A DNA stretch of 64,000 bases from Aquisediminimonas sp031376385 (GCA_031376385.1 JANMDQ010000023.1:434001-498000); one strand, 5' to 3'; shown: positions 42,931-51,103, counted from the first letter of the stretch. Notes: generated by a model from the sequence alone, not told the origin. Program-made: numbers and translations.

Positions 42931-43398
42931 ATGGCTCGAAAGCAAATCGTCACCACACTGGAACGCAAATACGCGCAGTTGCTCGGGGAACAGTCAAAGC
43001 GGCCATCCCCATCACTGACAGCGGACGTGGCGCATGTTGTGGCTGTAATCCAGATGTTCGCCCCTGAATGGACAGGGGCCGACATCAGGCCCGTAGTGAT
43101 GAAAAGGCGGTCGCGTTGGGGCAAGAGAGGCACGGGGATACGTGCGGCTGTGGCGGTGCTGAAAGAAGCCATCGAGCCTATGTCAGCTCGTGAGATTGCA
43201 ATTGAGATGATGCTACGGCGCGGGCAGACGGACGTGCCCAATCACGAGATTGTGCAGATCATGGCGGGCATCAACTACGGGCTGCAAAAGCGGATAGGGC
43301 GCGAGGTGATCCTGATTAAGGGTTATCCCAAGCGGTGGCTGTTTATGCCGCCCGCTGCCAATATCCCGCCCACTCCCGGCTCACCCGCGCTTCCATAG
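42931..43398 (+). CDS. Passenger protein of the IS1595-like element, 155 residues
   Basis: A basic, soluble protein of 155 residues. The N-terminal half contains ADVAHVVAVIQMFAPEW; the middle (AVAVLKEAIEPMSAREIAIEMMLRRG) looks like a winged-helix region that could bind DNA. The C-terminus YPKRWLFMPPA is followed by a Pro-rich tail. The 3' end overlaps the transposase 3' end by about 55 bp. No family is recognised; it may help target choice or be cargo. Confidence 0.55.
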   Translation: MARKQIVTTLERKYAQLLGEQSKRPSPSLTADVAHVVAVIQMFAPEWTGADIRPVVMKRRSRWGKRGTGIRAAVAVLKEAIEPMSAREIAIEMMLRRGQTDVPNHEIVQIMAGINYGLQKRIGREVILIKGYPKRWLFMPPAANIPPTPGSPALP

Positions 43399-44301
43399 CA
43401 GCGGTGGCAACCATCGCGGCTTGTGCGCCGTTGTTCACGCGGCGGTGATCCTCACGCCACACCATCTCGCGGGCGTAAGCGCCAAGGTGACGGCCTGCAA
43501 TATGATGGTGCGTTCCAATCTCTGCACGGCGAAGGCGGGAGAAATAGCTTTCCGCTTGGTTGGTGCAAATGCCGTCATCCTTGAACGCTACCGAGTGATT
43601 GACGCGCTTCGTATCCCAGCCAGCGTGAAGCGCATCCCAGCCCGTGCCTTCGTCGGCATAGATGGTGGACAGGGTGGCAACGTGATCCCGCACGAACGGG
43701 ACAGCATCGCCTTCATTCTTGACGACGAACGCCAGCGACTTGCCGCCCCGTTCGCGCATGATAACCACACATTCGCGCTTGCCAGACGAATTGGCTTTCA
43801 ACCGGCGATCCTTGCGATCCTCTTTGCGGTTTTCAGGCTTCACATATCCGCCAAAATAGCCGCCGTCCATTTCGACAATGCCGTTCAAAGTGCGACTCTG
43901 TTGCTCAATTGCCATCGTCTCGCGCAGCTTGTGTGTCAGCACGAACGCTGTCTTGTATTGGCAATCCAGATCACGCGACAATTGCAACGCGGCAACGCCC
44001 TTTGCGCCGTTCACGAATATGACCATCGCCGCCAGCAAGTCAGTGAAGGTCATCTTGCGGTTGGCAAAGATCGTGCCGGACGTGACGGAAAAGTGATGCT
44101 TGCAGGCCTTGCACTCGAACTGGCGACGCGACTTAATTTCATATGTCTCGACACAGCCGCAACGCGGGCAAAAGGCTCCCCATCCGTTTCAGGCCATCGC
44201 AACCGGCGAAACGTCTCATAGGCCTTGGCCTCTCCCATGCTGAAAACAGCCTTGAGGCTGATCGTGCGGGCGGCGGCGGAGAGGAGGAAATGTTGTGCCA
44301 T
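43343..44301 (-). pseudogene. IS1595 family (ISXO2-like) transposase, frameshifted
   Basis: The N-terminal frame starts MAQHFLLSAAARTISLKAVFSMGEAKAYETFRRLRWPETDGEPF and is then out of register. The next frame continues CPRCGCVETYEIKSRRQFECKACKHHFSVTSGTIF (zinc ribbon) and MTFTDLLAAMVIFVNGAKGVAALQLSRDLD, up to NQAESYFSRLRRAEIGTHHH of the DDE catalytic domain. The break is at the TTTT run on the coding strand (44170-44173): one base is missing, or a -1 frameshift is programmed. Combined length is 319 residues, as expected. Other domains look intact. Confidence 0.85.
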
Positions 44302-44407
44302 ATGTCGTATCCGTTAGTTTCTATAGCGGATATGTAAGGTATAAAGCTAACACTTGCAAGAGGTAAAATAACATATATGTTAGGTTTCACATACAACGGA
44401 AACCAGC

Positions 44408-44638
44408 ATGGCAGCGACAAGCGCAGACTTTGCCGACAGGGCAAAGCGATATCTCAAGGCTGAATTGAAAAGGGCAGGAGTCGGTTACAAGGAACTTGCG
44501 GAGCGGCTAACTGCAATGGGCTTGCCCGAATCGGAAGGGTCTATCACTGTGAAGATCAACCGGGGGGCTTTTCCAGCATGGTTTCTGATCGCAGCAATGG
44601 AATCTATCGGAGCATCTTCGCTGCGCTTGCTGGATTGA
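44408..44638 (+). CDS. DUF6471 domain protein (passenger)
   Basis: A protein of 76 residues: RAKRYLKAELKRAGVGYKELAERLTAMGLPESEGSITVKINRGAFPAWFLIAAMESIGASSLRL. This matches the DUF6471 helix-turn-helix-like pattern, a family with no known function that often accompanies IS1595-type elements. Its 3' end overlaps the next gene by about 60 bp. It may be a small regulator of the element. Confidence 0.7.
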   Translation: MAATSADFADRAKRYLKAELKRAGVGYKELAERLTAMGLPESEGSITVKINRGAFPAWFLIAAMESIGASSLRLLD

Positions 44639-45531
44639 TTCTAATAGGGGCCAACGAACCACGCGATCAGGCAACTCAATCCAAACAGGGAAAAACCACA
44701 CAGCCAGAGCCAAAGAGCCAACAATCGGTTGCGTTTGATTCCACCGAAGCCACCAAGCCTATCCATACCCCAAAAGAGACAGAGCCATGCGGGCAGTCCA
44801 GGTATGCCAGCAATGATGATCTTTGCGCTCAATGGAAAGCTGCGGACTCTGCTGCGGAAGCCGCGAAATGGGCTTGGTGGCAAATCATTCTGAGTGGCCT
44901 TGGGGTAATTGGCCTTGGATTTACCCTTTGGTTCAACTTCCGTGCTTTGCGATTGGCTGAAAAGGCGGAGTCTGAAACGAAGGATGCTCTGGATATTGCG
45001 GGGCGGAACGCAGACGCTGCGGCTCGGCTTGTAAAAATAACTGCTGAAGCAAATCGACCGTGGATCAAGATCGATTGCGCCCCACTGACAGCCGAACGAA
45101 TTGGAGATTTCTATGAAGTTTCCTGCAAAGTTGAATTCACAAATATTGGCAAAACTGTTGCGCGCCATTTCAATTATGAAGCCAAAGGAACGTTTGTGGG
45201 GCCAAGCGATGTGAGCGCCATTTCGGACGTTAACTCGACTTTTGCGGCTATCAAATCCAAACGGGCGGATGATATTATTGTCCTCATGCCCAGAGAAAAC
45301 GCAAGCCACACTTTGACTGTTGGGTGTCTGTTCAGCAGCCTCTCCAGCATCACTTCTCAGAGAGCACTTATCGTTGCGGCCGCACACTATCAAATTGAAG
45401 CGGATGGCGAGTGGAAGGCGAGCGAGGTCAGTTTCATTATAGACGTTGCCGGTGGCCACGCGCCCGGTGATATCTTCGTGGTTCCATTCACAACTAATGT
45501 GCGGCGCTTTGTGACCGGGTTGACCACATAA
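44578..45531 (+). CDS. Membrane-anchored passenger protein, 317 residues
   Basis: A hydrophobic N-terminus (IYRSIFAALAGLILIGA), a polar linker and one strong helix (WWQIILSGLGVIGLGFTLWF, about 104-123) are followed by a coiled-coil-like stretch (RALRLAEKAESETKDALDIAGRNADAAARLVKITAEANRPWIKIDC). The C-terminal domain is beta-rich (VSCKVEFTNIGKTVARHFNYEAKGTF). This helix-coil-beta layout is often seen in hypothetical proteins of islands. No family is named. Confidence 0.55.
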   Translation: MVSDRSNGIYRSIFAALAGLILIGANEPRDQATQSKQGKTTQPEPKSQQSVAFDSTEATKPIHTPKETEPCGQSRYASNDDLCAQWKAADSAAEAAKWAWWQIILSGLGVIGLGFTLWFNFRALRLAEKAESETKDALDIAGRNADAAARLVKITAEANRPWIKIDCAPLTAERIGDFYEVSCKVEFTNIGKTVARHFNYEAKGTFVGPSDVSAISDVNSTFAAIKSKRADDIIVLMPRENASHTLTVGCLFSSLSSITSQRALIVAAAHYQIEADGEWKASEVSFIIDVAGGHAPGDIFVVPFTTNVRRFVTGLTT

Positions 45532-45575
45532 TGCGGCGGCTAGAACTGCGCTAATCACGCGTCACCCCCGGCTTT

Positions 45576-45596
45576 CTGTAACTGATACATAATGCC
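45576..45596 (-). repeat. Right terminal inverted repeat
   Basis: Exact reverse complement of the left end. Two extra bases (GG) separate it from the right ATGTTTGC copy at 45599-45606. Confidence 0.85.
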
Positions 45597-45609
45597 GGAT
45601 GTTTGCCAT

Positions 45610-46230
45610 GATTCAGTTCCTTGTATTGGTCGAACCCCGCGCTTATTCGCGGCCTCGATGGCTGGTTAAAGGCAGGGGCTTGCCCTGCTGCACCCGCAGG
45701 GCCGCAACGCAGTGGAGGACGGTGCAGACCGGGGTTTCTTGGTTCCGCGAGGAATGCGAAGCAGGGGAAGAAACTCTGGGCCAACCGTTGCAGCAAGGGG
45801 CAAGAGGCGAAGCCGTCCCCTGCCAACCAAAGCCATTGACGAGGCCGTGGATGAACGCGGTTCTGGGCATCACGCGCCAAGGAGATTTGGCAAATATGAA
45901 CGCGCACGTTCAATGTCCGGCGGATTGGCTTAATCCGCGAAACTCAAGGGGTGGGCTGTATGAACCAAGACGCACCCGGTACGACGATGCGATCAATGAC
46001 ACGCACCGTCGTACCGGGTGTTTGTGTGTGATGTTGATTGGGTGGGTCTGGTCAAAAATGACGGGGAAGGTCGCGACTCGCTCGGTCGGGAAGAAAGCCC
46101 GCCATGCGCCCAAGTTCGGCGGCCTGTTCGTAGATGATGATTGCAAAGTGCTGCTGATGATCAGGCACCGTCGCCACCCGACGGCCACTGACCCCGCACC
46201 CATGCCCGGTCCGGCTCTGCCGGGTGGGCT
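45610..46230. other. Non-coding stretch with a strong hairpin, upstream of the broken DUF736 gene
   Basis: About 620 bp with no convincing gene. It holds the former 5' region of DUF736 and, at 45973-46020, a 14-bp perfect inverted repeat. Weak frames exist on both strands but none has a family resemblance. Confidence 0.5.
45973..46020. terminator. 14-bp-arm hairpin
   Basis: CACCCGGTACGACG (45973-45986) and CGTCGTACCGGGTG (46007-46020) are perfect inverted repeats with a 20-base loop, followed by TTTGTGTGTG on the + strand. Terminator or structured RNA; orientation unknown. Confidence 0.55.
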
Positions 46231-46497
46231 TTATGTGATCGCCAGCAGCGGCACAACGAACGCAGCGGGTTTGAGATACGTGCGGATCGCGCGCATTGAG
46301 CCAAGCTGTTCGATAATTTGGGAGGTAAGCAACACGCGATCATCCTCATCGGCATCATAGTTGAACGGGCCGTGCTTGCCATCAAAGATGACCCGTTCCC
46401 TGCCAAAGCTGCCGGGGCAAGCGCCTAACCAACGGTGATATGCAATGCCATTGGTGCAGCAATATTGCTCCAGTGCGTTAAAGCAGCCCCATGACAC
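46231..46497 (-). CDS. Unknown island protein, 88 residues
   Basis: The frame encodes MSWGCFNALEQYCCTNGIAYHRWLGACPG, then HGPFNYDADEDDRVLLTSQIIEQLG, and a hydrophobic C-terminus. It looks like a real small globular protein of mixed composition rather than a shadow frame. No family is recognised. It is in the same orientation as the downstream island genes. Confidence 0.4.
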   Translation of the reverse strand: MSWGCFNALEQYCCTNGIAYHRWLGACPGSFGRERVIFDGKHGPFNYDADEDDRVLLTSQIIEQLGSMRAIRTYLKPAAFVVPLLAIT

Positions 46498-46611
46498 TTC
46501 ATGGGCGCAGAGCGACAGCGGTTCGCCCTCGACACGAGCGTGAGGTGTGTATCAAAACTTCTGGCTCGATACGAAGTATCGTAGCCTTTTTCTTGACCCT
46601 GATTTGTGAGA

Positions 46612-47124
46612 TTAGCGGGCGTAGGATTGCTCCTCTACCCAGCGGTCGCGACCAACCCATGCCATCATCCGTTTGATTGCCAGAGGGTCTGCGATCTCGC
46701 GGTGGACATGCGCTTCGACTGGTCGAAGGCTTTGCAAATCATGTTCGGCAATCCAGCGGAGAATCTCGCGCTCAATCGCCTCCTTGACCCGCTCCTCAAG
46801 ATGCAGTGTCGCGATAGGATCAAGGTGCGCGGTCACGCCGGGGCTTTCGATGAGCGCCCCCATTGCGAACACTTCGCGCCCGATATGCTGGCGAGGACCG
46901 TCGATCCGCAAAAGCGAAGTCGTCCCGCGCAGGACGTGGAGGACAGGTCGCTCGGCGCGGTCCCATTCGGCAAGCGAAGCGCGGCGGGCATCACCATCTT
47001 GATTGTCTTCAATCAGTTTGAGGATCAGCGAATGCGCGGAGACCATAATGCGGTAGTGGGCGCGGTATTTGGTTGTGATGATCGGCCAGCCGGTCAGGCG
47101 GGCAAGCAGGGAGAGTTTGGGCAT
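46612..47124 (-). CDS. Unknown island protein, 170 residues
   Basis: A soluble protein of 170 residues, with a helical middle (DGDARRASLAEWDRAERPVLHVL) and a charged C-terminus (HLEERVKEAIEREILRWIAEHDLQSLRPVEAHVHREIADPLAIKRMMAWVGRDRW). I do not recognise the family. Its position between AlpA and the island interior fits a gene regulated by AlpA. Two further island genes lie on either side in the same direction. Confidence 0.5.
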   Translation of the reverse strand: MPKLSLLARLTGWPIITTKYRAHYRIMVSAHSLILKLIEDNQDGDARRASLAEWDRAERPVLHVLRGTTSLLRIDGPRQHIGREVFAMGALIESPGVTAHLDPIATLHLEERVKEAIEREILRWIAEHDLQSLRPVEAHVHREIADPLAIKRMMAWVGRDRWVEEQSYAR

Positions 47125-47202
47125 GGGAGTTCCTTTCGTGAAACACGGTGTGTGATGTTTTCCGGAAATTTGATTTTTGATGACCCGCAGGCGATGCCGG
47201 GA

Positions 47203-47403
47203 TCAGTAATGCCGCGTCGGCAGACTGTTCAACCAATCCTCAATGTCGCCACTTCGCCAGCGTATCTGATTGCCGCCGATGACGACGGGGCTGGGGCATT
47301 TGTGTTGTCGAATAAGCCGGTAGAGAGAAGATCGACTGCGATATCCGCTCAAATGCAGCACGTCGCCAATCCGCAACAACACATTCTGTTCAATCTGGGG
47401 CAT
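47203..47403 (-). CDS. AlpA family transcriptional regulator
   Basis: A protein of 66 residues with the AlpA-type winged helix-turn-helix: LLRIGDVLHLSGYRSRSSLYRLIRQHKCPSPVVIGGNQIRWRSGDIEDWLNSL. Such proteins activate integrase or excision genes in phages and islands (the excisionase fold). It is close to the integrase, consistent with control of island mobility. Complete and intact. Confidence 0.9.
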   Translation of the reverse strand: MPQIEQNVLLRIGDVLHLSGYRSRSSLYRLIRQHKCPSPVVIGGNQIRWRSGDIEDWLNSLPTRHY

Positions 47404-47479
47404 CTCGCAACGTCCTGTTCAAGGGTTTTGCATGAATACTATTTCGCGATCATCGCGTTGGAAATTGCGATATCTGCGA

Positions 47480-47728
47480 TTATCCAGTGCGGCTTAATTT
47501 TTCCGCAGAATTTCGGGCGCTTTGCGCGAGAAAATACCCTTTGATGTCCGACTTGCCACGCTTCCCCTGGAGCCGCTGCTTGATCGTCGAAGTCGAATCA
47601 CCGCGCTCTGTGTCGGGATAGGCAAGGTTAGCCGCTTTTAGTGACCCAATGATCGCGCGGATCGCAGCGGCTTGTGCACCGTCCTGCCCGCCATTGCGCA
47701 ACTCCCGCCGCCCGACAACCAAAACCAT
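47480..47728 (-). CDS. Unknown small basic island protein, 82 residues
   Basis: MVLVVGRRELRNGGQDGAQAAAIRAIIGSLKAANLAYPDTERGDSTSTIKQRLQGKRGKSDIKGYF. The charged C-terminus and AAAIRAIIGSLKAANLAYPDTERGD might bind nucleic acid, but no family is known. The start is uncertain because alternative frames run through the same DNA. It lies between AlpA and the HEPN-like gene. Confidence 0.35.
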   Translation of the reverse strand: MVLVVGRRELRNGGQDGAQAAAIRAIIGSLKAANLAYPDTERGDSTSTIKQRLQGKRGKSDIKGYFLAQSARNSAEKLSRTG

Positions 47729-47843
47729 TTTTCCCAGTCGCGACGGTGTGGCAGAACGGTCGCCAGATATTTTCTGAGACCTGTCCGAAAGCGTCGCTGC
47801 ACCGTGGTGCGGGGTTTGCTGCGCCTCAATCTACCATACTGAA

Positions 47844-49268
47844 TCAAGTCCCTGAATAGTAGCTTTCGGAAACCCCCATTTCGTGCACGATGAGGTAGCG
47901 AGCCATGTGCCGCATCACATCGGAAACTTTATGCAGGCGGTGTAACTCGTCGGTCGCGTCCGGATCGGAATTCTGAGCGAGACCAGCATGTGCCACCGCG
48001 TTGCGGCAAGCCTCATAAAGGTATTTCTGTTGGCCATGTTCGTCGGATAGTGCTGTAATTTCCGCAAACGCCTCTACATAGTCATAGGCTTTCGCAACGT
48101 CTTCAAAATTTTCGGCAATCCATTTTTTCACTGGGTTTTTGCCTTTGTGCCGTATCTCGATAATCTTGAAATAGCTCAATACCGCATAGCTCACTAAGAA
48201 ATTCTGCTCGGCGTTTCGCCCGTCCCGATAAATTGCGAGCGCACGCTGTGCGTCAGGGCAGGATGGTATTTTTCGATCAAAAATCCAATGATGAGCGGTC
48301 GTGAATGCCAAGTTTCGCTTGCTTACGGCTACTGGGATTGGGTTACCTGCCCAACCACCCTGCGCAACGGCATATTGATCATCGCACCAACTGAGGATAC
48401 TAAGAAAACGGTTTACTACTGTTTGCGCGTCACGCATTGACAGATGGTTGGCATTCAGGTCGATGTGGACGGATTGCACATGTTCCTTCGTTTTAGGAAA
48501 GAGGACGAGTTGATACTTGTCGAACGTGACAAGCGTCTCTTCGTTCGGCCACGTCACCTGATTGTCGACGCCGATGTGGAGATATTGGGAGTCCCGTTTC
48601 ACGCCCAGCTTTTCAAATCGTTCCTGTCGCGCCTCTTCGTCATCATATTCCGAGCCATCGCTCGCAAGTGGTGGCGGATGTTGCTGGAATTCCCCGATCT
48701 TTCGAACAATTTGCGCAAAGAAGCGCTTGTTGAATGACATTTGTCGCCCGCACTGCGCGATATAGTTATCGGGGTTGAATTCGCGCTCTGCGCCCGGCTG
48801 AAGCTGGGAAACGGCGTCTTGATGGACGAACCAAATGTCTTTCGAACATTCCGAATCGCGCAATTCAAGTTTCGCAATGCAATGAGGATTTGCTGCGCTC
48901 CCGGCAGCAGATAGCATGAGGCGTATCGAGCCAGGATATTTATCTGCGACACTGAGCAACTCGGAAACCGTCGCCAAAAGGCTTCCACAATCATTGAAGC
49001 TTGCCGATTTACCTCCGACGGGCTTTAAGCCCGCCAGAACAATTGCAGCGTGACCGGCATAACCTGGCGTCACGGGAACGAGGCCCAATATCGCAAAGGC
49101 AATCTGTTCAAGCGTCAGGACCCGCGCTCGATTCTGGCGACCGCGCGGGATGCGGTTGTACTCGCGCAGACTTTCGAAGCGCTGACCCATTGACCGGTCG
49201 TCTTGAAGGGAAATGTCAGTTTCGTGACACAATTTGGCGAGCAAGTTTTCCAGATTTTTTGCGTACAT
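47844..49268 (-). CDS. Large island protein with HEPN-like RNxxxH motif, 474 residues
   Basis: A soluble protein of 474 residues. The N-terminal third contains LTLEQIAFAILGLVPVTPGYAGHAAIVLAG. The middle is a long alpha/beta region with LDLNANHLSMRDAQTVVNRFLSILSWCDDQYAVAQGGW. The C-terminal third is helical, with LSYFKIIEIRHKGKNPVKKWIAENF and LYEACRNAVAHAGLAQNSDPDATDELHRLHKVSDVMRHMARYL. RNAVAH (Arg422 to His427) matches the R-x4-H motif of HEPN ribonucleases. It resembles proteins annotated as MauJ-like, a weak label. As island cargo it may be a defence or toxin component; no activity is shown. Confidence 0.6.
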   Translation of the reverse strand: MYAKNLENLLAKLCHETDISLQDDRSMGQRFESLREYNRIPRGRQNRARVLTLEQIAFAILGLVPVTPGYAGHAAIVLAGLKPVGGKSASFNDCGSLLATVSELLSVADKYPGSIRLMLSAAGSAANPHCIAKLELRDSECSKDIWFVHQDAVSQLQPGAEREFNPDNYIAQCGRQMSFNKRFFAQIVRKIGEFQQHPPPLASDGSEYDDEEARQERFEKLGVKRDSQYLHIGVDNQVTWPNEETLVTFDKYQLVLFPKTKEHVQSVHIDLNANHLSMRDAQTVVNRFLSILSWCDDQYAVAQGGWAGNPIPVAVSKRNLAFTTAHHWIFDRKIPSCPDAQRALAIYRDGRNAEQNFLVSYAVLSYFKIIEIRHKGKNPVKKWIAENFEDVAKAYDYVEAFAEITALSDEHGQQKYLYEACRNAVAHAGLAQNSDPDATDELHRLHKVSDVMRHMARYLIVHEMGVSESYYSGT

Positions 49269-49379
49269 CTAACGTCACTATTTGTGAACTAGCAGCACGG
49301 CAAGCCGGAGCATCCGATTAAGCCCGCGTTGATGCTGACCACGCGTCAGCAATGCTTGATCATTCTAACCGGAAATCAA

Positions 49380-49712
49380 TCATTCCCCAAATCCTCTGAA
49401 AGTCGTCCAAAACTCTCGCGCTCCCGCCGCTTCACGGAATGTCGGGACGCCCGCTTCCTTGCGTCGTTCAATCAAGGGATCGATCCCAGCCTCAACTTGC
49501 GAGCGGATTTTATATGACTTATCGCGTGCTTGAGCGAGCGTAACCTTCTTCGCGCTTCCCAATCCAAAGTCGCGCCGCTTGCCATATTTTTGCACCCGGC
49601 AAACCCAAGAACGCCCTCCAGTCGGGCTGATCAAAAGATACAAACCGTCGCCATCGCCATATCGACCGGGCAGCTTTGCTGCCTTCACAGCTGTTGCAGA
49701 CAATCTACCCAT
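49380..49712 (-). pseudogene. Truncated tyrosine-type site-specific integrase
   Basis: A frame of 110 residues covers the N-terminal arm-binding (DUF4102) domain: LSATAVKAAKLPGRYGDGDGLYLLISPTGGRSWVCRVQKYGKRRDFGLGSAKKVTLAQARDKSYKIRSQVEAGIDPLIERRKEAGVPTFREAA. It then runs into an unrelated tail and stops. The core-binding and catalytic (RHRY) domains are absent. It lies 140 bp from tRNA-Ser, as an active integrase would. Loss of catalysis suggests the island is fixed. Confidence 0.85.
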
Positions 49713-49720
49713 AGGAATAT

Positions 49721-49739
49721 TCCCACACCCGCTCCCACA
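49721..49739. repeat. 19-bp direct repeat, right copy
   Basis: Identical to 40986-41004. It lies between the integrase start and the tRNA. Confidence 0.6.
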
Positions 49740-49852
49740 CTTGGTACGGGTTACGATGCTACAGGAGCAAACGGGATGCAACAAGAAATCGGAAAAATCC
49801 CTACGGAATCTGTCATTTATGGGTCAGAATGAAGTGCTATGAAACAGGCCAG

Positions 49853-49943
49853 TGGCGGAGCGGCAGGGATTCGAACCCTGGATACGCTTTTGGCGTATAC
49901 TCACTTTCCAGGCGAGCGCCTTCGACCACTCGGCCACCGCTCC
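49853..49943 (-). tRNA. tRNA-Ser (anticodon GGA)
   Basis: The gene reads GGAGCGGTGGCCGAGTGG at the 5' end; the anticodon loop CTGGAAA gives anticodon GGA; a long variable arm (ACGCCAAAAGCGT) and the GGGTTCGAATCCC T-arm follow. The acceptor stem GGAGCGG/CCGCTCC is perfect, with G73 and CCA encoded. It reads UCC and UCU. The 3' end is the attachment site of the island. Confidence 0.95.
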
Positions 49944-50003
49944 GCATATCGCTGGAAGCGGTGGCCCTAGACTTTGCGGTGAGAATTCGCAAGTGTGTGA
50001 CTT

Positions 50004-51002
50004 ATGAAGAAAATTGCTCTTTTGCCGCTGGCCCTGATCGCAGCCTCTCCCGTTCCGGCGCTTTCCCCGGGTGAGATCGTTGCCGCAGCGAAGGCGGCGG
50101 AGTGGACCGCCATTGCACCATCTGATCTGCTGGTGATGGATTTGGCAGCGGACCGCGATGGAAGGCCCCGCCGCGTCGTTATCCAGCTGATGCCAGCCCC
50201 GTTCAGCCAAGGCTGGGTCGGCAATATCCGCAAACTCGCTGTCGCTCAGTGGTGGGACGGGACCAGCGTGAACCGGGTGCAGGACAACTATGTCGTGCAA
50301 TGGGGCGATGCTTCGGAGAAGAAGGCTTTGCCGGATGGGCTGGTGGTCACACCACAGAGGCAATATGTCGTCACAGATCTTTCGGGTGCGAACCGCAACG
50401 TGATTGACGAAATGGGGAGAGGCAATGGCCTGAAAAGAAAAGTTATCGAGGAGCAAAATGAGCGGTTGATACAGCATTATGAACTCGATCCGAAAACTGT
50501 ACCCCCCCCACCCATCAAAAATTCGGAAGATCAGTATTCAGATGTCCAAGGCCATTACAAGGGGTGGGCGATTTCGCTCAGAAACTTCAATTTGGCCCCC
50601 GTCCATTGCTACGGCATGGTCGGCGTGGGCCGCAATATGCCGCCGGATACGGGCACAGGTGCTGAGCTTTACACCGTCATTGGCCACGCCCCGCGCCATC
50701 TGGACCGCAACATTGCCCTTGTGGGCCGCGTGATCGCGGGCATCGAACATCTTTCCTCCCTGCCGCGCGGCACGGGGGATTTGGGTTTTTACAAGACGGC
50801 GGAGGAACGCGTGCCGATCTTGTCGGTAAGGATCGGCGATAAAGTGTCGGGCTTACCGCGATACGAATATCTCTCGACTGAAAGCGCCAGCTTTGCCGCC
50901 TATGCCGATGCGCGGGCGAACCGCCGCGATGCGTTTTTCATCACGCCTGCGGGCGGCGCGGATATCTGCAACATCCCCGTGCCAGTGCGTGTGGGGAAAT
51001 AA
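50004..51002 (+). CDS. Secreted peptidyl-prolyl isomerase (cyclophilin-type)
   Basis: A protein of 332 residues with signal peptide MKKIALLPLALIAASPVPAL. A cyclophilin core is visible: QWWDGTSVNRVQDNYVVQWGD, HCYGMVGVGRNMPPDTGTGAELYTVIGHAPRHLDRNIALVGRVIAGIEHLSSLPRG, with an insertion of about 80 residues between the two parts. It probably assists envelope protein folding. A palindrome follows the stop. Confidence 0.85.
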   Translation: MKKIALLPLALIAASPVPALSPGEIVAAAKAAEWTAIAPSDLLVMDLAADRDGRPRRVVIQLMPAPFSQGWVGNIRKLAVAQWWDGTSVNRVQDNYVVQWGDASEKKALPDGLVVTPQRQYVVTDLSGANRNVIDEMGRGNGLKRKVIEEQNERLIQHYELDPKTVPPPPIKNSEDQYSDVQGHYKGWAISLRNFNLAPVHCYGMVGVGRNMPPDTGTGAELYTVIGHAPRHLDRNIALVGRVIAGIEHLSSLPRGTGDLGFYKTAEERVPILSVRIGDKVSGLPRYEYLSTESASFAAYADARANRRDAFFITPAGGADICNIPVPVRVGK

Positions 51003-51008
51003 ATGGCA

Positions 51009-51089
51009 GTGCTCCGGGCTTGACCCGGAGCTAGTGGTCCCAAACACCTAGGCGTCCCCTCTGGGCTCCGGGACAGGCCCGGAGCACTT
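51009..51089. terminator. Palindrome between convergent genes, related to 7872-7955
   Basis: The arms AGTGCTCCGGGC...GGAGC (51009-51032) and GCTCCGGG...GAGCACT (51066-51089) are near-perfect inverted repeats with a 33-base interior, again between two genes that end facing each other. Confidence 0.65.
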
Positions 51090-51103
51090 CTGCACCTAAG
51101 CGC

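Larger units (their letters stand above)
42865..45598. mobile_element. IS1595-type element with three passenger genes
   Basis: Terminal inverted repeats of 21 bp (42865-42885 and 45576-45596) and an 8-bp target duplication ATGTTTGC (42857-42864 and 45599-45606) define the element. The transposase is on the minus strand; three further genes lie on the plus strand. At about 2.7 kb it is larger than simple IS1595 members, fitting the subgroup with passengers. The two GG bases before the right TSD are not matched at the left end. Confidence 0.85.
40907..49866. mobile_element. tRNA-Ser-associated genomic island, about 9 kb
   Basis: The right edge is the 3' end of tRNA-Ser (49853-49866, TGGCGGAGCGGCAG on the + strand) and the same 14 bases occur at 40907-40920, in the same orientation. 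The integrase gene lies next to the tRNA and reads inward, the usual layout for tRNA-targeting islands. Contents: AAA/DUF4143 ATPase, DUF736 gene broken by an IS1595-type element, several unknown genes, AlpA regulator, HEPN-like protein, truncated integrase. The integrase is cut short, so the island is probably fixed. Confidence 0.75.

Noticed and set aside
45599..46360. Plus-strand frame of about 250 codons after the IS element.
   Set aside because: Begins inside the target duplication, crosses the strong hairpin and shows no family-like motif.
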